Program-made: the position numbers and the translations under genes
The notes under the pieces: model-generated
What the model saw: the letters and a program-made list of their open reading frames with translations, nothing else
Databases searched by the model: none
What the model was told of the DNA's origin: nothing
Assembly: GCF_010731675.1 (NCBI RefSeq)
Contig: NZ_AP022584.1
Location: 1,736,001-1,800,000 of the forward strand
Length of the DNA: 64,000 nt
From: Mycobacterium marseillense
Lineage (GTDB): Bacteria; Actinomycetota; Actinomycetes; Mycobacteriales; Mycobacteriaceae
Direction of reading: 5' to 3'
Part shown: positions 1-10,545 of the stretch, piece after piece
Layout of the letters: each line of letters starts with the position of its first letter
How positions within the stretch are numbered: position 1 is the first letter of the stretch

Positions 1-1050
1 CGCGAGCGGCTGCAGTCGGGGAACCTGCAGGAGCTCATCGACACCAAAAGCGTTGTCGGCGTGACCACCAACCCGTCGATCTTCCAGAAGGCGTTCGCCG
101 AGGGCGACGCCTACGACGGTCAGATCGCCGAGCTCGCCGAGCGCGGCGCCGACGTCGACGCCACCATCCGCACCGTCACCACCGACGACGTGCGCAACGC
201 GTGCGACGTGCTGACGCGCGAGTGGGAGAACTCCGACGGTGTCGACGGCCGGGTGTCCATCGAGGTGGACCCGCGGCTGGCGGGCGAGACCGACAAGACC
301 ATCGCGCAGGCCGTCGAGCTGTGGAAAATCGTCGACCGGCCGAACCTGTTCATCAAGATCCCGGCGACCGAGGCCGGGATTCCGGCGATCACCGCCGTTC
401 TGGCGGAAGGGATTTCGGTCAACGTCACGCTGATCTTCTCCGTCGAGCGGTACCGGGCCGTGATGGACGCCTACCTTGCCGGCATGGAGAAGGCCCGCGA
501 AGGCGGACACGACCTGTCCAAGATCCATTCGGTGGCTTCGTTTTTCGTCTCCCGGGTGGATACCGAGGTCGACAAGCGGCTGGAGAAGATCGGCGGCGAG
601 GACGCCCTCGCGTTGCGCGGCCAGGCCGGCGTGGCCAACGCCCGGCTGGCCTACGCGGCCTACCAGGAGGTGTTCGACGGCGGCGAGCGCTACCAGGCGC
701 TCAAGGCCGACGGGGCCCGGGTGCAGCGTCCGTTGTGGGCGTCGACCGGAGTCAAGAACCCCGACTACTCCGACACGCTGTATGTCACCGAGCTGGTGGC
801 GCCCAACACGGTGAACACCATGCCGGAGAAGACCATTGACGCCGTCGCCGATCACGGCGAGATCAAGGGCGACACCGTCACCGGCACCGGCGCGGACGCC
901 CAGCAGGTGTTCGACAAACTGGCGGCGGTCGGCATCGATCTGCCGGATGTCTTCATTGTGCTGGAGGACGAGGGCGTGGAGAAGTTCGTGGATTCGTGGT
1001 CCGAGCTGCTGGAGGAAACGCAGAAGCAGCTGGGTTCCGCCTCCAAATGA
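1..1050 (+). CDS. tal: Transaldolase, 5' end outside window
   Basis: Transaldolase of the non-oxidative pentose phosphate pathway, moving a dihydroxyacetone unit between sedoheptulose-7-P and glyceraldehyde-3-P in the cytosol. The reading frame is open from base 1, so the start lies upstream. 349 residues are visible; mycobacterial Tal is about 373, so roughly two dozen N-terminal residues are missing. Visible signatures are [12 protein letters not shown] near the start, FIKIPAT (the probable Schiff-base lysine) near visible residue 119, and [15 protein letters not shown] near residue 245. The stop overlaps the next ATG (ATGA, 1047-1050), so it is translationally coupled to zwf2. The GTG at 61 is internal, because conserved family sequence precedes it. 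Confidence 0.95.
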   Translation, partial: RERLQSGNLQELIDTKSVVGVTTNPSIFQKAFAEGDAYDGQIAELAERGADVDATIRTVTTDDVRNACDVLTREWENSDGVDGRVSIEVDPRLAGETDKTIAQAVELWKIVDRPNLFIKIPATEAGIPAITAVLAEGISVNVTLIFSVERYRAVMDAYLAGMEKAREGGHDLSKIHSVASFFVSRVDTEVDKRLEKIGGEDALALRGQAGVANARLAYAAYQEVFDGGERYQALKADGARVQRPLWASTGVKNPDYSDTLYVTELVAPNTVNTMPEKTIDAVADHGEIKGDTVTGTGADAQQVFDKLAAVGIDLPDVFIVLEDEGVEKFVDSWSELLEETQKQLGSASK

Positions 1051-2591
1051 GCCCAGCCCGCACCGCGCAACAATGGCATAACCCGTTACGGGACAAGCGC
1101 GACAAGCGCCTGCCTCGTATCGCCGGGCCGTGCGGGATGGTCATTTTCGGTGTTACCGGCGACCTGGCGCGCAAGAAGGTCATGCCGGCGATCTACGACC
1201 TGGCCAATCGCGGGCTGTTGCCGCCGAGCTTCTCGCTGGTGGGCTTCGCCCGCCGGGATTGGAGCACGCAGGATTTCGGCAAGGTGGTGCACGAGGCGGT
1301 CAAGGAACACTGCCGCACGCCGTTCCGGCAGGAGAACTGGGATCGGCTGGCCGAGGGATTCCGGTTCGTCCCAGGCGCTTTCGACGACGACGAGGCGTTC
1401 GGCCGGCTAGCCGAGACCCTGGACAAGCTGGACGCCGAACGGGGCACGGGCGGTAACCACGCCTTCTACCTGGCCATCCCGCCGAAGTCCTTCCCGGTGG
1501 TGTGCGAGCAGCTGCACAAGTCCGGCCTGGCCCGCCCGCAGGGTGAGCGGTGGAGCCGGGTGGTGATCGAGAAGCCGTTCGGCCACGATCTGGAGAGCGC
1601 GCAAGCGCTCAACAAGTCCGTCAACGCCGTCTTTCCCGAAGAGGCGGTCTTCCGGATCGACCACTACCTGGGCAAGGAGACGGTCCGCAACATCCTGGCG
1701 CTGCGGTTCGCCAATCAGCTGTTCGACCCGATCTGGAACGCGCACTACGTCGACCACGTGCAGATCACCATGGCCGAGGACATCGGCCTGGGCGGTCGGG
1801 CCGGCTACTACGACGGCATCGGCGCCGCGCGTGACGTCATCCAGAACCATTTGATGCAACTGCTGGCGCTGACCGCCATGGAGGAGCCGGTCAGCTTCAG
1901 CCCGTCGGCGCTGCAGGCAGAGAAGATCAAGGTGCTTTCGGCGACACAGCTCGCCGAGCCGCTCGACGAGACCACCAGCCGCGGCCAGTACGCCGCGGGC
2001 TGGCAGGGCGGCGAGAAGGTCCTCGGGCTGCTCGACGAGGAGGGGTTCGCCAAGGACTCGATCACCGAGACGTTCGCCGCGATCACGCTCGAGGTGGACA
2101 CCCGGCGCTGGGCGGGGGTGCCCTTCTACCTGCGGACCGGAAAACGGTTGGGCCGCAGGGTGACCGAGATCGCTCTGATCTTCAAGCGCGCACCGCACCT
2201 GCCGTTCGACGCGACCATGACCGACGAGCTCGGCACCAACGCCATGGTGATCCGCGTGCAGCCCGACGAGGGCGTCACGCTGCGGTTCGGCTCCAAGGTG
2301 CCCGGCACCGCGATGGAGGTCCGTGACGTCAACATGGACTTCTCCTACGGTTCGGCGTTCGCCGAGGAATCCCCGGAGGCCTACGAACAGTTGATCCTCG
2401 ACGTGCTGCTGGGTGAGCCGTCGCTGTTCCCGGTCAATGAAGAGGTCGAATTGGCTTGGCAGATACTCGATCCCGCGCTGGACAACTGGGCGGCCGGCGG
2501 CAAGCCCGAGCCGTACGAGGCGGGCACCTGGGGCCCGGACTCCGCGTTCGAGATGCTGCATCGCACGGGCCGGGAATGGCGGCGGCCGTGA
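1047..2591 (+). CDS. zwf2: Glucose-6-phosphate 1-dehydrogenase
   Basis: Oxidises glucose-6-phosphate to 6-phosphogluconolactone with NAD(P)+, the entry step of the oxidative pentose phosphate pathway and an NADPH source. The protein is 514 residues, the length expected for mycobacterial Zwf2. An N-terminal Rossmann motif [11 protein letters not shown] is followed by the active-site motif RIDHYLGKE near residue 205 (His-Tyr-Lys region), then the C-terminal alpha+beta domain. An in-frame ATG exists upstream at 996, but ATG 1047, overlapping the tal stop as ATGA, gives the family length and is preferred. The gene is followed by opcA with another 4-nt overlap, so tal-zwf2-opcA-pgl reads as one coupled operon. 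Confidence 0.96.
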   Translation: MSPARTAQQWHNPLRDKRDKRLPRIAGPCGMVIFGVTGDLARKKVMPAIYDLANRGLLPPSFSLVGFARRDWSTQDFGKVVHEAVKEHCRTPFRQENWDRLAEGFRFVPGAFDDDEAFGRLAETLDKLDAERGTGGNHAFYLAIPPKSFPVVCEQLHKSGLARPQGERWSRVVIEKPFGHDLESAQALNKSVNAVFPEEAVFRIDHYLGKETVRNILALRFANQLFDPIWNAHYVDHVQITMAEDIGLGGRAGYYDGIGAARDVIQNHLMQLLALTAMEEPVSFSPSALQAEKIKVLSATQLAEPLDETTSRGQYAAGWQGGEKVLGLLDEEGFAKDSITETFAAITLEVDTRRWAGVPFYLRTGKRLGRRVTEIALIFKRAPHLPFDATMTDELGTNAMVIRVQPDEGVTLRFGSKVPGTAMEVRDVNMDFSYGSAFAEESPEAYEQLILDVLLGEPSLFPVNEEVELAWQILDPALDNWAAGGKPEPYEAGTWGPDSAFEMLHRTGREWRRP

Positions 2592-3499
2592 TAATCGATA
2601 TGGAAGACACCACCACCACCGCGGTCAACAAGAGACTCGACGAGCTGCGGGAAAGGGTCGGTGCCGTCGCCATGGGCCGGGTCCTGACGCTCATCATCGC
2701 GCCGGACAGCGAGGAGATCCTCGAAGAGTCGCTGCAGGCGGCCAACGACGCCAGCCACGAACACCCCAGCCGGATCATCGTCACGATGCGGGGCAACCCG
2801 TACGCGGACAAGCCCAGGCTGGACGCGCAGCTGCGCGCCGGCGGCGACACCGGCGCCAGCGAGGTGGTGGTGCTGCGGCTGTCGGGCGCGTTGTCCGGCC
2901 ACGCGGCCAGCGTCGTCACCCCGTTCCTGCTGCCCGACATCCCGGTGGTGGCCTGGTGGCCCGACGTCGCGCCAGCGGTGCCCGCGCAGGATCCGTTGGG
3001 CCGGTTGGCGATTCGGCGCATCACCGACGCCACCAACGGGGTCGACCCGCTGGCGGCGATCAAGAGTCGGCTGCCCGGACACACCGCCGGCGACACCGAT
3101 CTCGCCTGGGCGCGCATCACCTACTGGCGGGCGCTGCTCACCTCGGCGGTCGACTTGACGCCGCACGAACCGATCGAGTCGGCGCTGGTGTCCGGCCTGG
3201 CCACCGAGCCGGCCCTCGACGTCCTGGCCGGGTGGCTGGCCAGCCGGATCGACGGCCCGGTGCGCCGGGCCGTCGGCGAACTCAAGATCGAACTGAAGCG
3301 CAGCAGCGAGACCATCGTGTTGAGCCGCCCGCAAGAAGGCAGGACGGCCACGCTGAGCCGGACGTCGCGGCCGGACGCCCTGCTTCCGTTGGCGCGTAGG
3401 GAAACCGGCGAGTGCCTCGCCGAAGACCTGCGTCGCCTGGATCCCGACGAGATCTACCAAACCGCGCTCGAAGGCATTGAGAAAGTGCAATACGTGTGA
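2588..3499 (+). CDS. opcA: Glucose-6-phosphate dehydrogenase assembly protein OpcA
   Basis: OpcA-family protein, known from cyanobacteria and actinobacteria as an assembly/activation factor for glucose-6-phosphate dehydrogenase. The GTG start at 2588 overlaps the zwf2 stop (GTGA) and gives 303 residues, the length I recall for the M. tuberculosis protein. The open frame extends further upstream to 2456, but that part lies inside zwf2 and reads as low-complexity Arg/Gly sequence, so it was dropped. Recognisable family stretches are [11 protein letters not shown] near residue 55 and [10 protein letters not shown] near residue 118. It has no catalytic motif, consistent with an accessory role. 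Its position between zwf2 and pgl supports the assignment. Confidence 0.93.
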   Translation: MIIDMEDTTTTAVNKRLDELRERVGAVAMGRVLTLIIAPDSEEILEESLQAANDASHEHPSRIIVTMRGNPYADKPRLDAQLRAGGDTGASEVVVLRLSGALSGHAASVVTPFLLPDIPVVAWWPDVAPAVPAQDPLGRLAIRRITDATNGVDPLAAIKSRLPGHTAGDTDLAWARITYWRALLTSAVDLTPHEPIESALVSGLATEPALDVLAGWLASRIDGPVRRAVGELKIELKRSSETIVLSRPQEGRTATLSRTSRPDALLPLARRETGECLAEDLRRLDPDEIYQTALEGIEKVQYV

Positions 3500-4251
3500 G
3501 CACCAGCATCGAAATCTTCCCGGACAGCCAGGCCCTGGTCGCCGCCGCCGCGACGCGGCTGACCGACACCATCGCGAACGCCGTCGCGGCCCGCGGCCGC
3601 GCGCTCGTCGTGCTGACCGGCGGCGGCAACGGCATCGGGCTGTTGGAGTCGTTGGTGGACCGACCCGTCGAGTGGTCCAAGGTGCACCTGTTCTGGGGCG
3701 ACGAGCGCTACGTCCCCGAAGACGACGACGAGCGCAACGACAAGCAGGCGCGTGCCGCGCTGCTCGACCACATCGATATTCCGTCCAGCCAGGTGCACCC
3801 GATGCCGGCCAGCGACGGCGAGTTCGGCGGCGATCTGGCCGCGGCGGCGCTGGCCTACGAGCAACTGCTGGCGGCCAACGCCGCGCCCGGGCAGCCGGTG
3901 CCGACTTTCGACGTGCACCTGCTGGGCATGGGGCCCGAGGGCCACATCAACTCGCTGTTCCCGGACACCCCGGCCGTGCTGGAAACCACCCGCATGGTGG
4001 TGTCGGTCGAGGACTCCCCCAAGCCGCCGCCGCAGCGAATCACCTTGACGCTGCCCGCGATTGCGCGTTCCCGCGAGGTGTGGCTGATGGTGTCCGGGGC
4101 GGGGAAGGCCGAGGCGGCGGCCGCGGCCATCGGTGGGGCCGCACCGGTCTCGGTGCCGGCCGCCGGGGCGGTCGGGCTGGACAGCACGCTCTGGCTGCTC
4201 GACGAGGACGCCGCGTCCAAGCTGCCGTCGGACCCGTCCGGCGTGGCCTGA
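3496..4251 (+). CDS. pgl: 6-phosphogluconolactonase
   Basis: Hydrolyses 6-phosphogluconolactone to 6-phosphogluconate, directly after the Zwf2 reaction. It is 251 residues, normal for the Pgl/DevB family. Signatures are [14 protein letters not shown] near residue 40 (phosphate binding), [16 protein letters not shown] near residue 65 and [15 protein letters not shown] near residue 140; the last contains the catalytic histidine and is a slight variant of the usual GMGPDGHTASLFP. The GTG start at 3496 overlaps the opcA stop as GTGA. It is the last of four tightly coupled pentose-phosphate genes; the next gene starts 45 nt later. Confidence 0.94.
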   Translation: MSTSIEIFPDSQALVAAAATRLTDTIANAVAARGRALVVLTGGGNGIGLLESLVDRPVEWSKVHLFWGDERYVPEDDDERNDKQARAALLDHIDIPSSQVHPMPASDGEFGGDLAAAALAYEQLLAANAAPGQPVPTFDVHLLGMGPEGHINSLFPDTPAVLETTRMVVSVEDSPKPPPQRITLTLPAIARSREVWLMVSGAGKAEAAAAAIGGAAPVSVPAAGAVGLDSTLWLLDEDAASKLPSDPSGVA

Positions 4252-4296
4252 CGCGATTCGCAACGCGGGGTTCCCGGCCGGCCCGTCCGGGTCATA

Positions 4297-4695
4297 ATGG
4301 CGGTCATGGCAGACAGAACCGTGCGCGGGGGGCAAGAGCGAAGCCGGATCAAGACGCTCACCCAGGCCGCGTTGAACGCCGACAAGACGGTGGAGCAGGT
4401 CGAAGACGTCCTCGACGGTTTGAGCAACACCATGAAAGAACTCAACAGTTCGCTGTCGGCGCTGAACGCCACGGTGGAACGCCTGGAAACCGGCCTGGAC
4501 CATCTCGACGGCACGATGGCCAGCCTGGACGATCTGGCCAAGCGGTTGATCGTGCTGGTCGAACCCGTCGAGGCCATCGTCGGGCGGATCGACGAGATGG
4601 TGAAGGTGGGCGAAACCATGATGTCTCCCCTGTCGATCACCGAGCACGCGGTGCGCGGCCTGCTGGACCGGCTGCGCAACCGGACCGCGGAATAG
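4297..4695 (+). CDS. Small coiled-coil protein (Rv1444c-like)
   Basis: Hypothetical protein of 132 residues, or 129 if the ATG at 4306 is used. No enzyme motif is visible. The basic N-terminus (about residues 1-25) precedes a long helical region, residues 30-105, with heptad-like Leu/Val/Ile spacing (VEQVEDVLDGLSNTMKELN, then repeated LSAL, VERLETGL, LDDLAKRL), suggesting a coiled coil. It ends in a basic RLRNRTAE. It resembles M. tuberculosis Rv1444c, which also follows the pentose-phosphate operon. The function is unknown; oligomerisation or scaffold duty is only a guess from the coiled-coil pattern. Confidence 0.8.
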   Translation: MAVMADRTVRGGQERSRIKTLTQAALNADKTVEQVEDVLDGLSNTMKELNSSLSALNATVERLETGLDHLDGTMASLDDLAKRLIVLVEPVEAIVGRIDEMVKVGETMMSPLSITEHAVRGLLDRLRNRTAE

Positions 4696-4714
4696 GCGGC
4701 CGGCGGTACCCCTG

Positions 4715-5644
4715 ATGGCCACGTTGCTGCTGCACCATTCCGCCTTCGCCGCCCACCGGACGGCGCCCGGGCATCCGGAGCGGCCGGACCGCTACCGCGC
4801 GGTGGAAGCGGCGCTGAGCCGGCCCGAGTTCGACGCGCTGCTGCGCGAGACCGCTGAGCCGGCCGAGCTCGCCGCCGCACGCTACGTGCACACCAACCGC
4901 TACGTGGACGCGCTGGAGGCGGCGCGCCCCGAGCGCGGCTACGTCTACCTCGACGGCGGCGACACCATGATGGAGCCCTCGACGTGGGAGGCGGCGCTGC
5001 GCGGGGTGGGCGCCACGCTGCGGGCGGTGGACCAGGTGCTGGCCGGCGAGGTGCAAAACGCGTTCGTCGCGTGCCGGCCGCCGGGGCATCACGCCGAAAC
5101 CGAGCGCGCCATGGGCTTCTGCCTGTTCAACAACATCAGCATCGGCGCGCGGCACGCGCAGCGCAAACACGGGCTGATGCGCGTCGCGATCGTCGATTTC
5201 GACGTCCACCACGGCAACGGCACGCAGCAGATCTTCTACGCCGACCCGAGCGTGCTCTACGCGTCCACGCACCAGATGCCGCTGTTTCCCGGCACCGGTG
5301 CGGCGCGAGAAACCGGAGCCGGCAACATCTTCAACGCGCCGCTGGCGCCCGGTGACGGCGGCGCCGAACTGCGCGCCGCATTCACCGACCGGATACTGCC
5401 CGCGCTGCACGCCTTTTCGCCCGAACTGATCATCGTGTCCGCCGGGTTCGACGCGCACGAACGCGATCCGCTGGGTTCACTGACCATGACGACCGATGAC
5501 TTCGCCTGGGTCACCAGGGAATTGATGAAATCGGCGGAGACGCTGTGCGACGGCCGGTTGGTGGCGGTGCTCGAAGGCGGTTATGACCTGCAAGCCCTGG
5601 CCGATTCGGTCACCGCGCACGTCGGCGAGCTGGTGAAAGGCTGA
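4715..5644 (+). CDS. HDAC-superfamily deacetylase (acetoin-utilisation/APAH type)
   Basis: Zinc-dependent deacetylase of the arginase/HDAC superfamily, 309 residues, class-II-like. Catalytic features are present in order: the tandem histidines in PPGHHAETE near residue 126, zinc ligands in DFDVHHGNGTQ near residues 161-166, the third ligand in SAGFDAHERDPLG near residue 245, and the catalytic tyrosine in EGGYDL near residue 289. The metal site is therefore intact. Substrates of bacterial relatives include acetylpolyamines and acetyl-lysine; none can be assigned here. It starts 19 nt after the coiled-coil gene, so co-transcription with the pentose-phosphate genes is plausible. I do not recall a counterpart at this position in M. 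tuberculosis. It converges on the aldo/keto reductase gene. Confidence 0.9.
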   Translation: MATLLLHHSAFAAHRTAPGHPERPDRYRAVEAALSRPEFDALLRETAEPAELAAARYVHTNRYVDALEAARPERGYVYLDGGDTMMEPSTWEAALRGVGATLRAVDQVLAGEVQNAFVACRPPGHHAETERAMGFCLFNNISIGARHAQRKHGLMRVAIVDFDVHHGNGTQQIFYADPSVLYASTHQMPLFPGTGAARETGAGNIFNAPLAPGDGGAELRAAFTDRILPALHAFSPELIIVSAGFDAHERDPLGSLTMTTDDFAWVTRELMKSAETLCDGRLVAVLEGGYDLQALADSVTAHVGELVKG

Positions 5645-5656
5645 GCCCTCGCCGGT

Positions 5657-6646
5657 TCAGCTGGCCTTTTTCTCGTGCATCTCGGGCGCCGGGCCGCCGA
5701 CCGGCGTCGCCGACTTCATGATGTCCTCGATCGCGGCGAGGTCCGCGTCGGTCAGCGTGACGTCGGCCGCACCGGCGCTGTCCTGCAGGTAGGTGACGTG
5801 TTGCGCGCCCATGATGGCGGTGTGCACGCCGGGTTGCGCGAGCGTCCAGGCGATGGCCAACTGGCTCGTCGTGACGCCGAGATCGATCGCCAAATGGCTC
5901 AGGTCCTCAACGACTTTCAGGTTGCGCAGATAGTCCTCGCCGGTGAAGATGGGACTCTTGCCGCGCCAGTCGCCATCGGCAAAGCTGGTGTCGGGCTTCA
6001 TGGTTCCCGTGAGCAAGCCGTGCGCCAGCGGGCCGTAGACCATCACGCCGATGTCGTTGGCATGGCAATAGGGCAGCAGATCGCCCTCGATGTCACGACG
6101 GAACAGGTGGTAGGGCGGCTGCACCGCTTCCACCGGAAGCGTGGCCGAGAGTTCCTCGATTTGGGCGGTGTCGTAGTTCGACACGCCGACGTGCCGAATC
6201 TTGCCCTCCGACATCAGTTCTGCGAGCGCCTCACCCGTCTCGGCCGCTGGAGTGGTGGGGTCGGGCCAGTGCACCAGGTACAGGTCGATGTAGTCGACGC
6301 CCAGCGCGCGAAGGCTGGACTCGACGCCACTGCGCAGGTACTCACGGCTGGCGTCGCGGACCAGTCCCGTGTCGGTTTTGCGCAACCCGCCTTTGGTGGC
6401 GATCACCAGCTCCTCGCGGGTCCGCGCGAAATCGGCGCGCAGGGCCGTGCCGAGGATGCGCTCGGATTCGCCGAACCCGTATTGCTGGGCGGTGTCGAAG
6501 AAGTTGATCCCCAGGTCACGCGCGCGATGGATCATGGTGATCGCGGCGTCCTCGTCGGCTTGGCCCCAGTCACTACTGAACGCCCAGGTACCGAAGGCCA
6601 ACCGGGAAACCTCAAGCCCCGTCTTGCCGAATGTGATGGTTTTCAA
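5657..6646 (-). CDS. Aldo/keto reductase
   Basis: NADPH-dependent aldo/keto reductase of the YhdN/Kv-beta-like group. A TTG start at 6646, preceded by GGAGG at seven-base spacing, gives 329 residues beginning LKTITFGKTGLEVSRL, where the family N-terminus starts. The open frame upstream to 6745 adds atypical Arg/Gly-rich residues and was rejected. Family features are AFGTWAFSSDWG, the catalytic Asp and Tyr in NFFDTAQQYGFGESE, the lysine in EELVIATKGG, the histidine in IDLYLVHWPDP, and the SN motif of HVGVSNYD. The substrate is unknown. It faces the deacetylase gene tail-to-tail with a 12-nt gap, so no shared transcript is expected. Confidence 0.9.
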   Translation of the reverse strand: MKTITFGKTGLEVSRLAFGTWAFSSDWGQADEDAAITMIHRARDLGINFFDTAQQYGFGESERILGTALRADFARTREELVIATKGGLRKTDTGLVRDASREYLRSGVESSLRALGVDYIDLYLVHWPDPTTPAAETGEALAELMSEGKIRHVGVSNYDTAQIEELSATLPVEAVQPPYHLFRRDIEGDLLPYCHANDIGVMVYGPLAHGLLTGTMKPDTSFADGDWRGKSPIFTGEDYLRNLKVVEDLSHLAIDLGVTTSQLAIAWTLAQPGVHTAIMGAQHVTYLQDSAGAADVTLTDADLAAIEDIMKSATPVGGPAPEMHEKKAS

Positions 6647-6751
6647 ATGCCAACCTCCGCCGTTGGATAGTCGTCCCCGCGTACGCGGCCCGCGTAGCAG
6701 GCCACGACTCAACCATAACGACGGCGAGACCGCGTGCCGCAACACCAGTGC

Positions 6752-7543
6752 TCAGCGCGGAAAATACCGGCTGTCGTTGTCGACCGCGTCAAAAATGTCC
6801 AAGGCGTGCTGAAATGGCCCGGACGTGATCCGTTGATCGGTCGCATACGAGTGGTCGAGTTCGAACACGACACACAGGAGCAGACCGAGCAGCACCGCGA
6901 GCGTGCTGGACACGACGAGGTGGCCGACGGCGCTGCCCAGCCGCAGTAAACCGGTGAACGCGATCAGCACCACCGCCCCGAATATCAGGCCCGCCCACAT
7001 CAGGGCGGGTATCCGCGGCTTGGTGCCGACGATGCGCTCGTTGCGGTCGGACGCCAAATCGCCCAGCTGGTTGAGGAATTGCTGGTTGATCGGCTTGGCC
7101 GCGATATTGGGCTGCTGGCGGCCGACGGTGCGATACATGCGGGTGATCGCGGCCCGCGCCCCGTCGTCGTGCTGCCTGTTCCACTCGGGCCCGGCCACCG
7201 CGCCCGCGTACTTGCGCAGCAACTCCTGAATCTCGGTCCGTTCGGGTTCGGGCATGGCGACCGTCTGCCGATACATCGTCGTGAGCGCCGACGCCTCGCC
7301 GGAGACGACGACCTGGGTGGACGAGAAGTGCTCCCAGGTGGCCACCACGGTGAAGCCCAGCAGCGCGCCGTACACAAACCCGACGACGGTCAGGTACGAC
7401 GTCATCGCCGGATTGTGTTCGTTGCCGTGCCGCTTTTCCGGCAAAATGCGCCGCCCCAGCCACAGGGAGCCCGCCGCGATCGCGATCGCGACGGCGACGA
7501 CGCACACCAGCAGCAGCCACAGGGGTAGTCCGGATCCGCTCAC
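6752..7543 (-). CDS. DUF4239 (bestrophin-like) membrane protein
   Basis: Integral membrane protein of 263 residues resembling DUF4239. Four hydrophobic segments lie near residues 8-28, 50-68, 182-200 and 206-226, with a soluble helical stretch of about 110 residues between the second and third. The soluble region contains EASALTTMYRQTVAMPEPER and ELLRKYAGAV, typical of this family. The GTG start at 7543 places the first membrane segment right after the N-terminus. Some relatives are proposed anion channels; that function is not shown here. It lies downstream of ppc in the same orientation with a 74-nt gap. Confidence 0.8.
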   Translation of the reverse strand: MSGSGLPLWLLLVCVVAVAIAIAAGSLWLGRRILPEKRHGNEHNPAMTSYLTVVGFVYGALLGFTVVATWEHFSSTQVVVSGEASALTTMYRQTVAMPEPERTEIQELLRKYAGAVAGPEWNRQHDDGARAAITRMYRTVGRQQPNIAAKPINQQFLNQLGDLASDRNERIVGTKPRIPALMWAGLIFGAVVLIAFTGLLRLGSAVGHLVVSSTLAVLLGLLLCVVFELDHSYATDQRITSGPFQHALDIFDAVDNDSRYFPR

Positions 7544-7617
7544 TGGTCTCCTCGCTCGGTGCCGCGCCGATCAGCGTATTGCGACCGCGGCTGGCCCGGG
7601 GACCGATTCGCGCGTTC

Positions 7618-10434
7618 TCAGCCGCTGTTTCGCAGCGCGCTGGCCAGCCCGTTCATCGTCAGCAAAATGCCGCGCTGCACCAATTCGTCGTCGTCGCCGG
7701 AGCGGTAGCGGCGCAGCAACTCCACCTGGAGGTGGTTCAGCGGCTCGAGATACGGGAAGCGGTTGAACACCGACCGCGCCAGGGCGGGGTTGTCGGCGAG
7801 CAGGTTGTCCTGCCCGGTGATCAGCTTGTGCATGGCGATGGTGCGGCGGTGCTCGTCGGCGATCTTGTCGAACACCCGGCGCCGTAGTTCCTCGTCGTCG
7901 ACCAATTCGGCATAGCGCGCCGCCAGGCCCAGGTCGCTTTTGGCCAGCACCTGCGCCAGGTTGGACAGCACGCTGCGGAAAAACGGCCACCGTTGGTACA
8001 GGTCGTGCAGGATGCCCACCCGCTCGTCCTCGCTCTGCGGGCCCGCCGCGATCCACTGCTCGAAGGCCGTCCCGGTGCCGTACCAGCCGGGCAGCATGAC
8101 CCGCGACTGGCTCCACGCCAGCACCCACGGGATGGCGCGCAGGTCGGAGATCGACTCGGTGGGTTTGCGCGACGTCGGCCGGCTGCCGATGTTCAGCGAG
8201 CCGATCTCGCTGACCGGCGTCGAGGCCATGAAGTAGTCGACGAAACCCGGTGTGTCGTGCACCAATTCGGCATAGGCGCGCTGGGCCAGCACGGCGACCT
8301 CGTCGAGCACCGCGTACGCCGGTTCCGCGGCGTCGCCCAGGCCCTCGACGTCCAGCAGCGTCGATTCCAGCGTAGCGGCCAGCAGGCTTTCCAGATTGCG
8401 TTGCGCCGCTTGCGGTTCGGCGTATTTGGCGGCGATCACCTCACCCTGCTCGGTGAGCCGCAGCGAGCCGTTGACCGCGCCGGGCGGCTGCGCCAGGATC
8501 GCCTCGTAGCTCGGCCCGCCGCCGCGGCCCACGGTGCCGCCGCGACCGTGGAAGAGCCGCAACCGGATTCCGGTCTTGCGCGCGACTTCCACCAGCGCCA
8601 GCTCGGCCCGGTACACCGCCCAGCTGGACGCCAGGTACCCGCCGTCCTTGTTGGAGTCCGAGTAGCCCAGCATCACTTCCTGGCTGTCGCCGCGCGCCGC
8701 CACCAGCGCCCGGTAGATCGGCAGTTCCAGCATCGCGTGCAGGATCGTCGCGCCGTTGTGCAGGTCGTCGATGGTTTCGAACAGCGGGGAGATGCCCACC
8801 GGGCAGTAGGGCTGGGGCCCGGACGCGTCGATCAGCCCCGCCTCTTTCAGCAGGATCGCGGCCTCGAGGACATCGGAGACCGAACGGCACATCGAGATCA
8901 CGTAGTTGGGGACGGCGGACGGTCCGTACCGCTTGATGGCGTCCGCGGCCGCACGCACCACGCCGAGCTCGCCCCGTGCCAGGTCGGACAGCTGTGCGTC
9001 GTCGCCGACCAGCGGGCGGCGGGTGCCCAGCTCGGCCGCCAGCAGCTCGACGCGCTCGTCTTCGGGCAGCGACCGGTAGTCCGGGTGCACGCCGGCCCAG
9101 GCCAGCAGCTCGCCGACCACCTCTTCGTGCGCGTCGGAGTTCTGCCGCATGTCCAGGCCGCACAGGTGAAACCCGAAGACCCGCACGCCTTCTCGCAGCA
9201 GCGCCAGCCGATCGTCGGCCAGCAGCGCGCTGCCGTGGCCGCGCAGCGACTCGTCGAGGGTGTCGAGATCGGCCCCCAGTTCGGCCGGGGTCTCATACGG
9301 CGGCAGCCCCAGGTCCAGCACCTGCTGCGGGGTCCGGTCCAGGATCTCGGCGCTCGTCGCGCTGAGCCGGGCGCGGATCACCCGCACCGCCCGCCGGTAC
9401 GGCTCGTCGGCGCGGGCCTTCTCCCCGCAGCCCTCGGCCAGGTCGGCCAGCGCGGGGGTGACCGAGACCAGACGCGCCGACATCGACAGCTCCTGCTCCA
9501 GCGCGGTCAGTTCGGCCAGGTAGTGCGCGAGCGCGGTGAACGCGGCGTTGCCGGTGGCCTGGCGTACCACGTCGGCCGTCACGTTCGGATTGCCGTCGCG
9601 GTCGCCGCCGATCCAGGACCCGGGCTGCAGCATCGGCTCGCCCAGCAGGTCGGCGTCGGGCCAGCGGGACCGCAGGGCGTCGCGGACCTCGGCGTTGACC
9701 TGTGGGATCACCTTGAAGAACGCGGCGGCGTAGTAGCGCAGACCCACCTCGATCTCGTCGGTGATCTGCAGCCGGGACAGCCGGATCAGCGCGGTCTGCC
9801 ACAGCGTGAGGACCTGGCGGCGCAACTCGAGTTCGATGTCGCGGCCCTCGTCGGTCTCGGCGTGCCCCTCGGCGTGCAGCCGCATCAGCTCGGTGATCCG
9901 ATGCTGGGTGACGAAGACGGTGCGCCGGCGGGTCTCGGTGGGATGCGCGGTGATCACCGGAGCGACCACGGCGCCCCTCAGCGCGTCGGCCACGGTGGCC
10001 GAATCGAGTTGTGCCTCATCGAGTTTGGCGTAGGTGGCGGCCAGGGTGCTGTCCTGTGGCGGTTCGCCGGCGGCGACGTGGACCGCGCGGCGGCGCTCGC
10101 GGTGGATGTCCTCGGCGACGTTGGCCAGCAGCGCGAAGTGGCTGAACGCGCGGATGACGGGGACGGCCTGGTGGATATCGATGCCGTCGAACATTCGCGC
10201 CAGTTCCGCGCGGTCGATCTCGGAGCGCCGCACGCGGAACGATTCCACCCGGGCACGTTCGACGAGCTCGAACACGTCCTGCCCGTTCTGCTCGCGCACC
10301 GTGTCGCCCAGGATGGCACCCAGCAGCCGGATGTCCGCGCGCATCGGCTCGGTCGCCTCGCGCCCCACCAGGGTGCGCTGGACGGCGCCGATCGGTTCCA
10401 GGGTGCTGTCGGGGGCTTCGGGCGTCTCAGCCAT
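7618..10434 (-). CDS. ppc: Phosphoenolpyruvate carboxylase
   Basis: Anaplerotic enzyme converting PEP and bicarbonate to oxaloacetate, 938 residues, full length for bacterial PEPC. Catalytic motifs are intact: [15 protein letters not shown] near residue 155 (active histidine), [12 protein letters not shown] near residue 275, [15 protein letters not shown] near residue 597, and the mobile loop [14 protein letters not shown] near residue 635. The C-terminus is ASALRNSG, a conservative variant of the usual NTG end that closes on the active site. From memory, M. tuberculosis lacks ppc while M. leprae and M. avium-group species have it, which helps place the organism. Confidence 0.97.
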   Translation of the reverse strand: MAETPEAPDSTLEPIGAVQRTLVGREATEPMRADIRLLGAILGDTVREQNGQDVFELVERARVESFRVRRSEIDRAELARMFDGIDIHQAVPVIRAFSHFALLANVAEDIHRERRRAVHVAAGEPPQDSTLAATYAKLDEAQLDSATVADALRGAVVAPVITAHPTETRRRTVFVTQHRITELMRLHAEGHAETDEGRDIELELRRQVLTLWQTALIRLSRLQITDEIEVGLRYYAAAFFKVIPQVNAEVRDALRSRWPDADLLGEPMLQPGSWIGGDRDGNPNVTADVVRQATGNAAFTALAHYLAELTALEQELSMSARLVSVTPALADLAEGCGEKARADEPYRRAVRVIRARLSATSAEILDRTPQQVLDLGLPPYETPAELGADLDTLDESLRGHGSALLADDRLALLREGVRVFGFHLCGLDMRQNSDAHEEVVGELLAWAGVHPDYRSLPEDERVELLAAELGTRRPLVGDDAQLSDLARGELGVVRAAADAIKRYGPSAVPNYVISMCRSVSDVLEAAILLKEAGLIDASGPQPYCPVGISPLFETIDDLHNGATILHAMLELPIYRALVAARGDSQEVMLGYSDSNKDGGYLASSWAVYRAELALVEVARKTGIRLRLFHGRGGTVGRGGGPSYEAILAQPPGAVNGSLRLTEQGEVIAAKYAEPQAAQRNLESLLAATLESTLLDVEGLGDAAEPAYAVLDEVAVLAQRAYAELVHDTPGFVDYFMASTPVSEIGSLNIGSRPTSRKPTESISDLRAIPWVLAWSQSRVMLPGWYGTGTAFEQWIAAGPQSEDERVGILHDLYQRWPFFRSVLSNLAQVLAKSDLGLAARYAELVDDEELRRRVFDKIADEHRRTIAMHKLITGQDNLLADNPALARSVFNRFPYLEPLNHLQVELLRRYRSGDDDELVQRGILLTMNGLASALRNSG

Positions 10435-10545
10435 GCGTCTCAGTATCGGTGCGGCGCTCGTCAGCGGCGACGGTGAAAGTCACGACGCATCGCCGGCGCG
10501 TCGCGTCGCAAATTTCACGCTCGGAGCTCGAGGCAGGTCAGGTTC

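Noticed and set aside
7993..10476. Open frame of over 800 codons on the plus strand opposite ppc
   Set aside because: Composition-driven antisense frame of a GC-rich gene; the sequence is Arg/Gly/Val/Gln-rich and shows no family motif, while the minus strand encodes intact PEPC.
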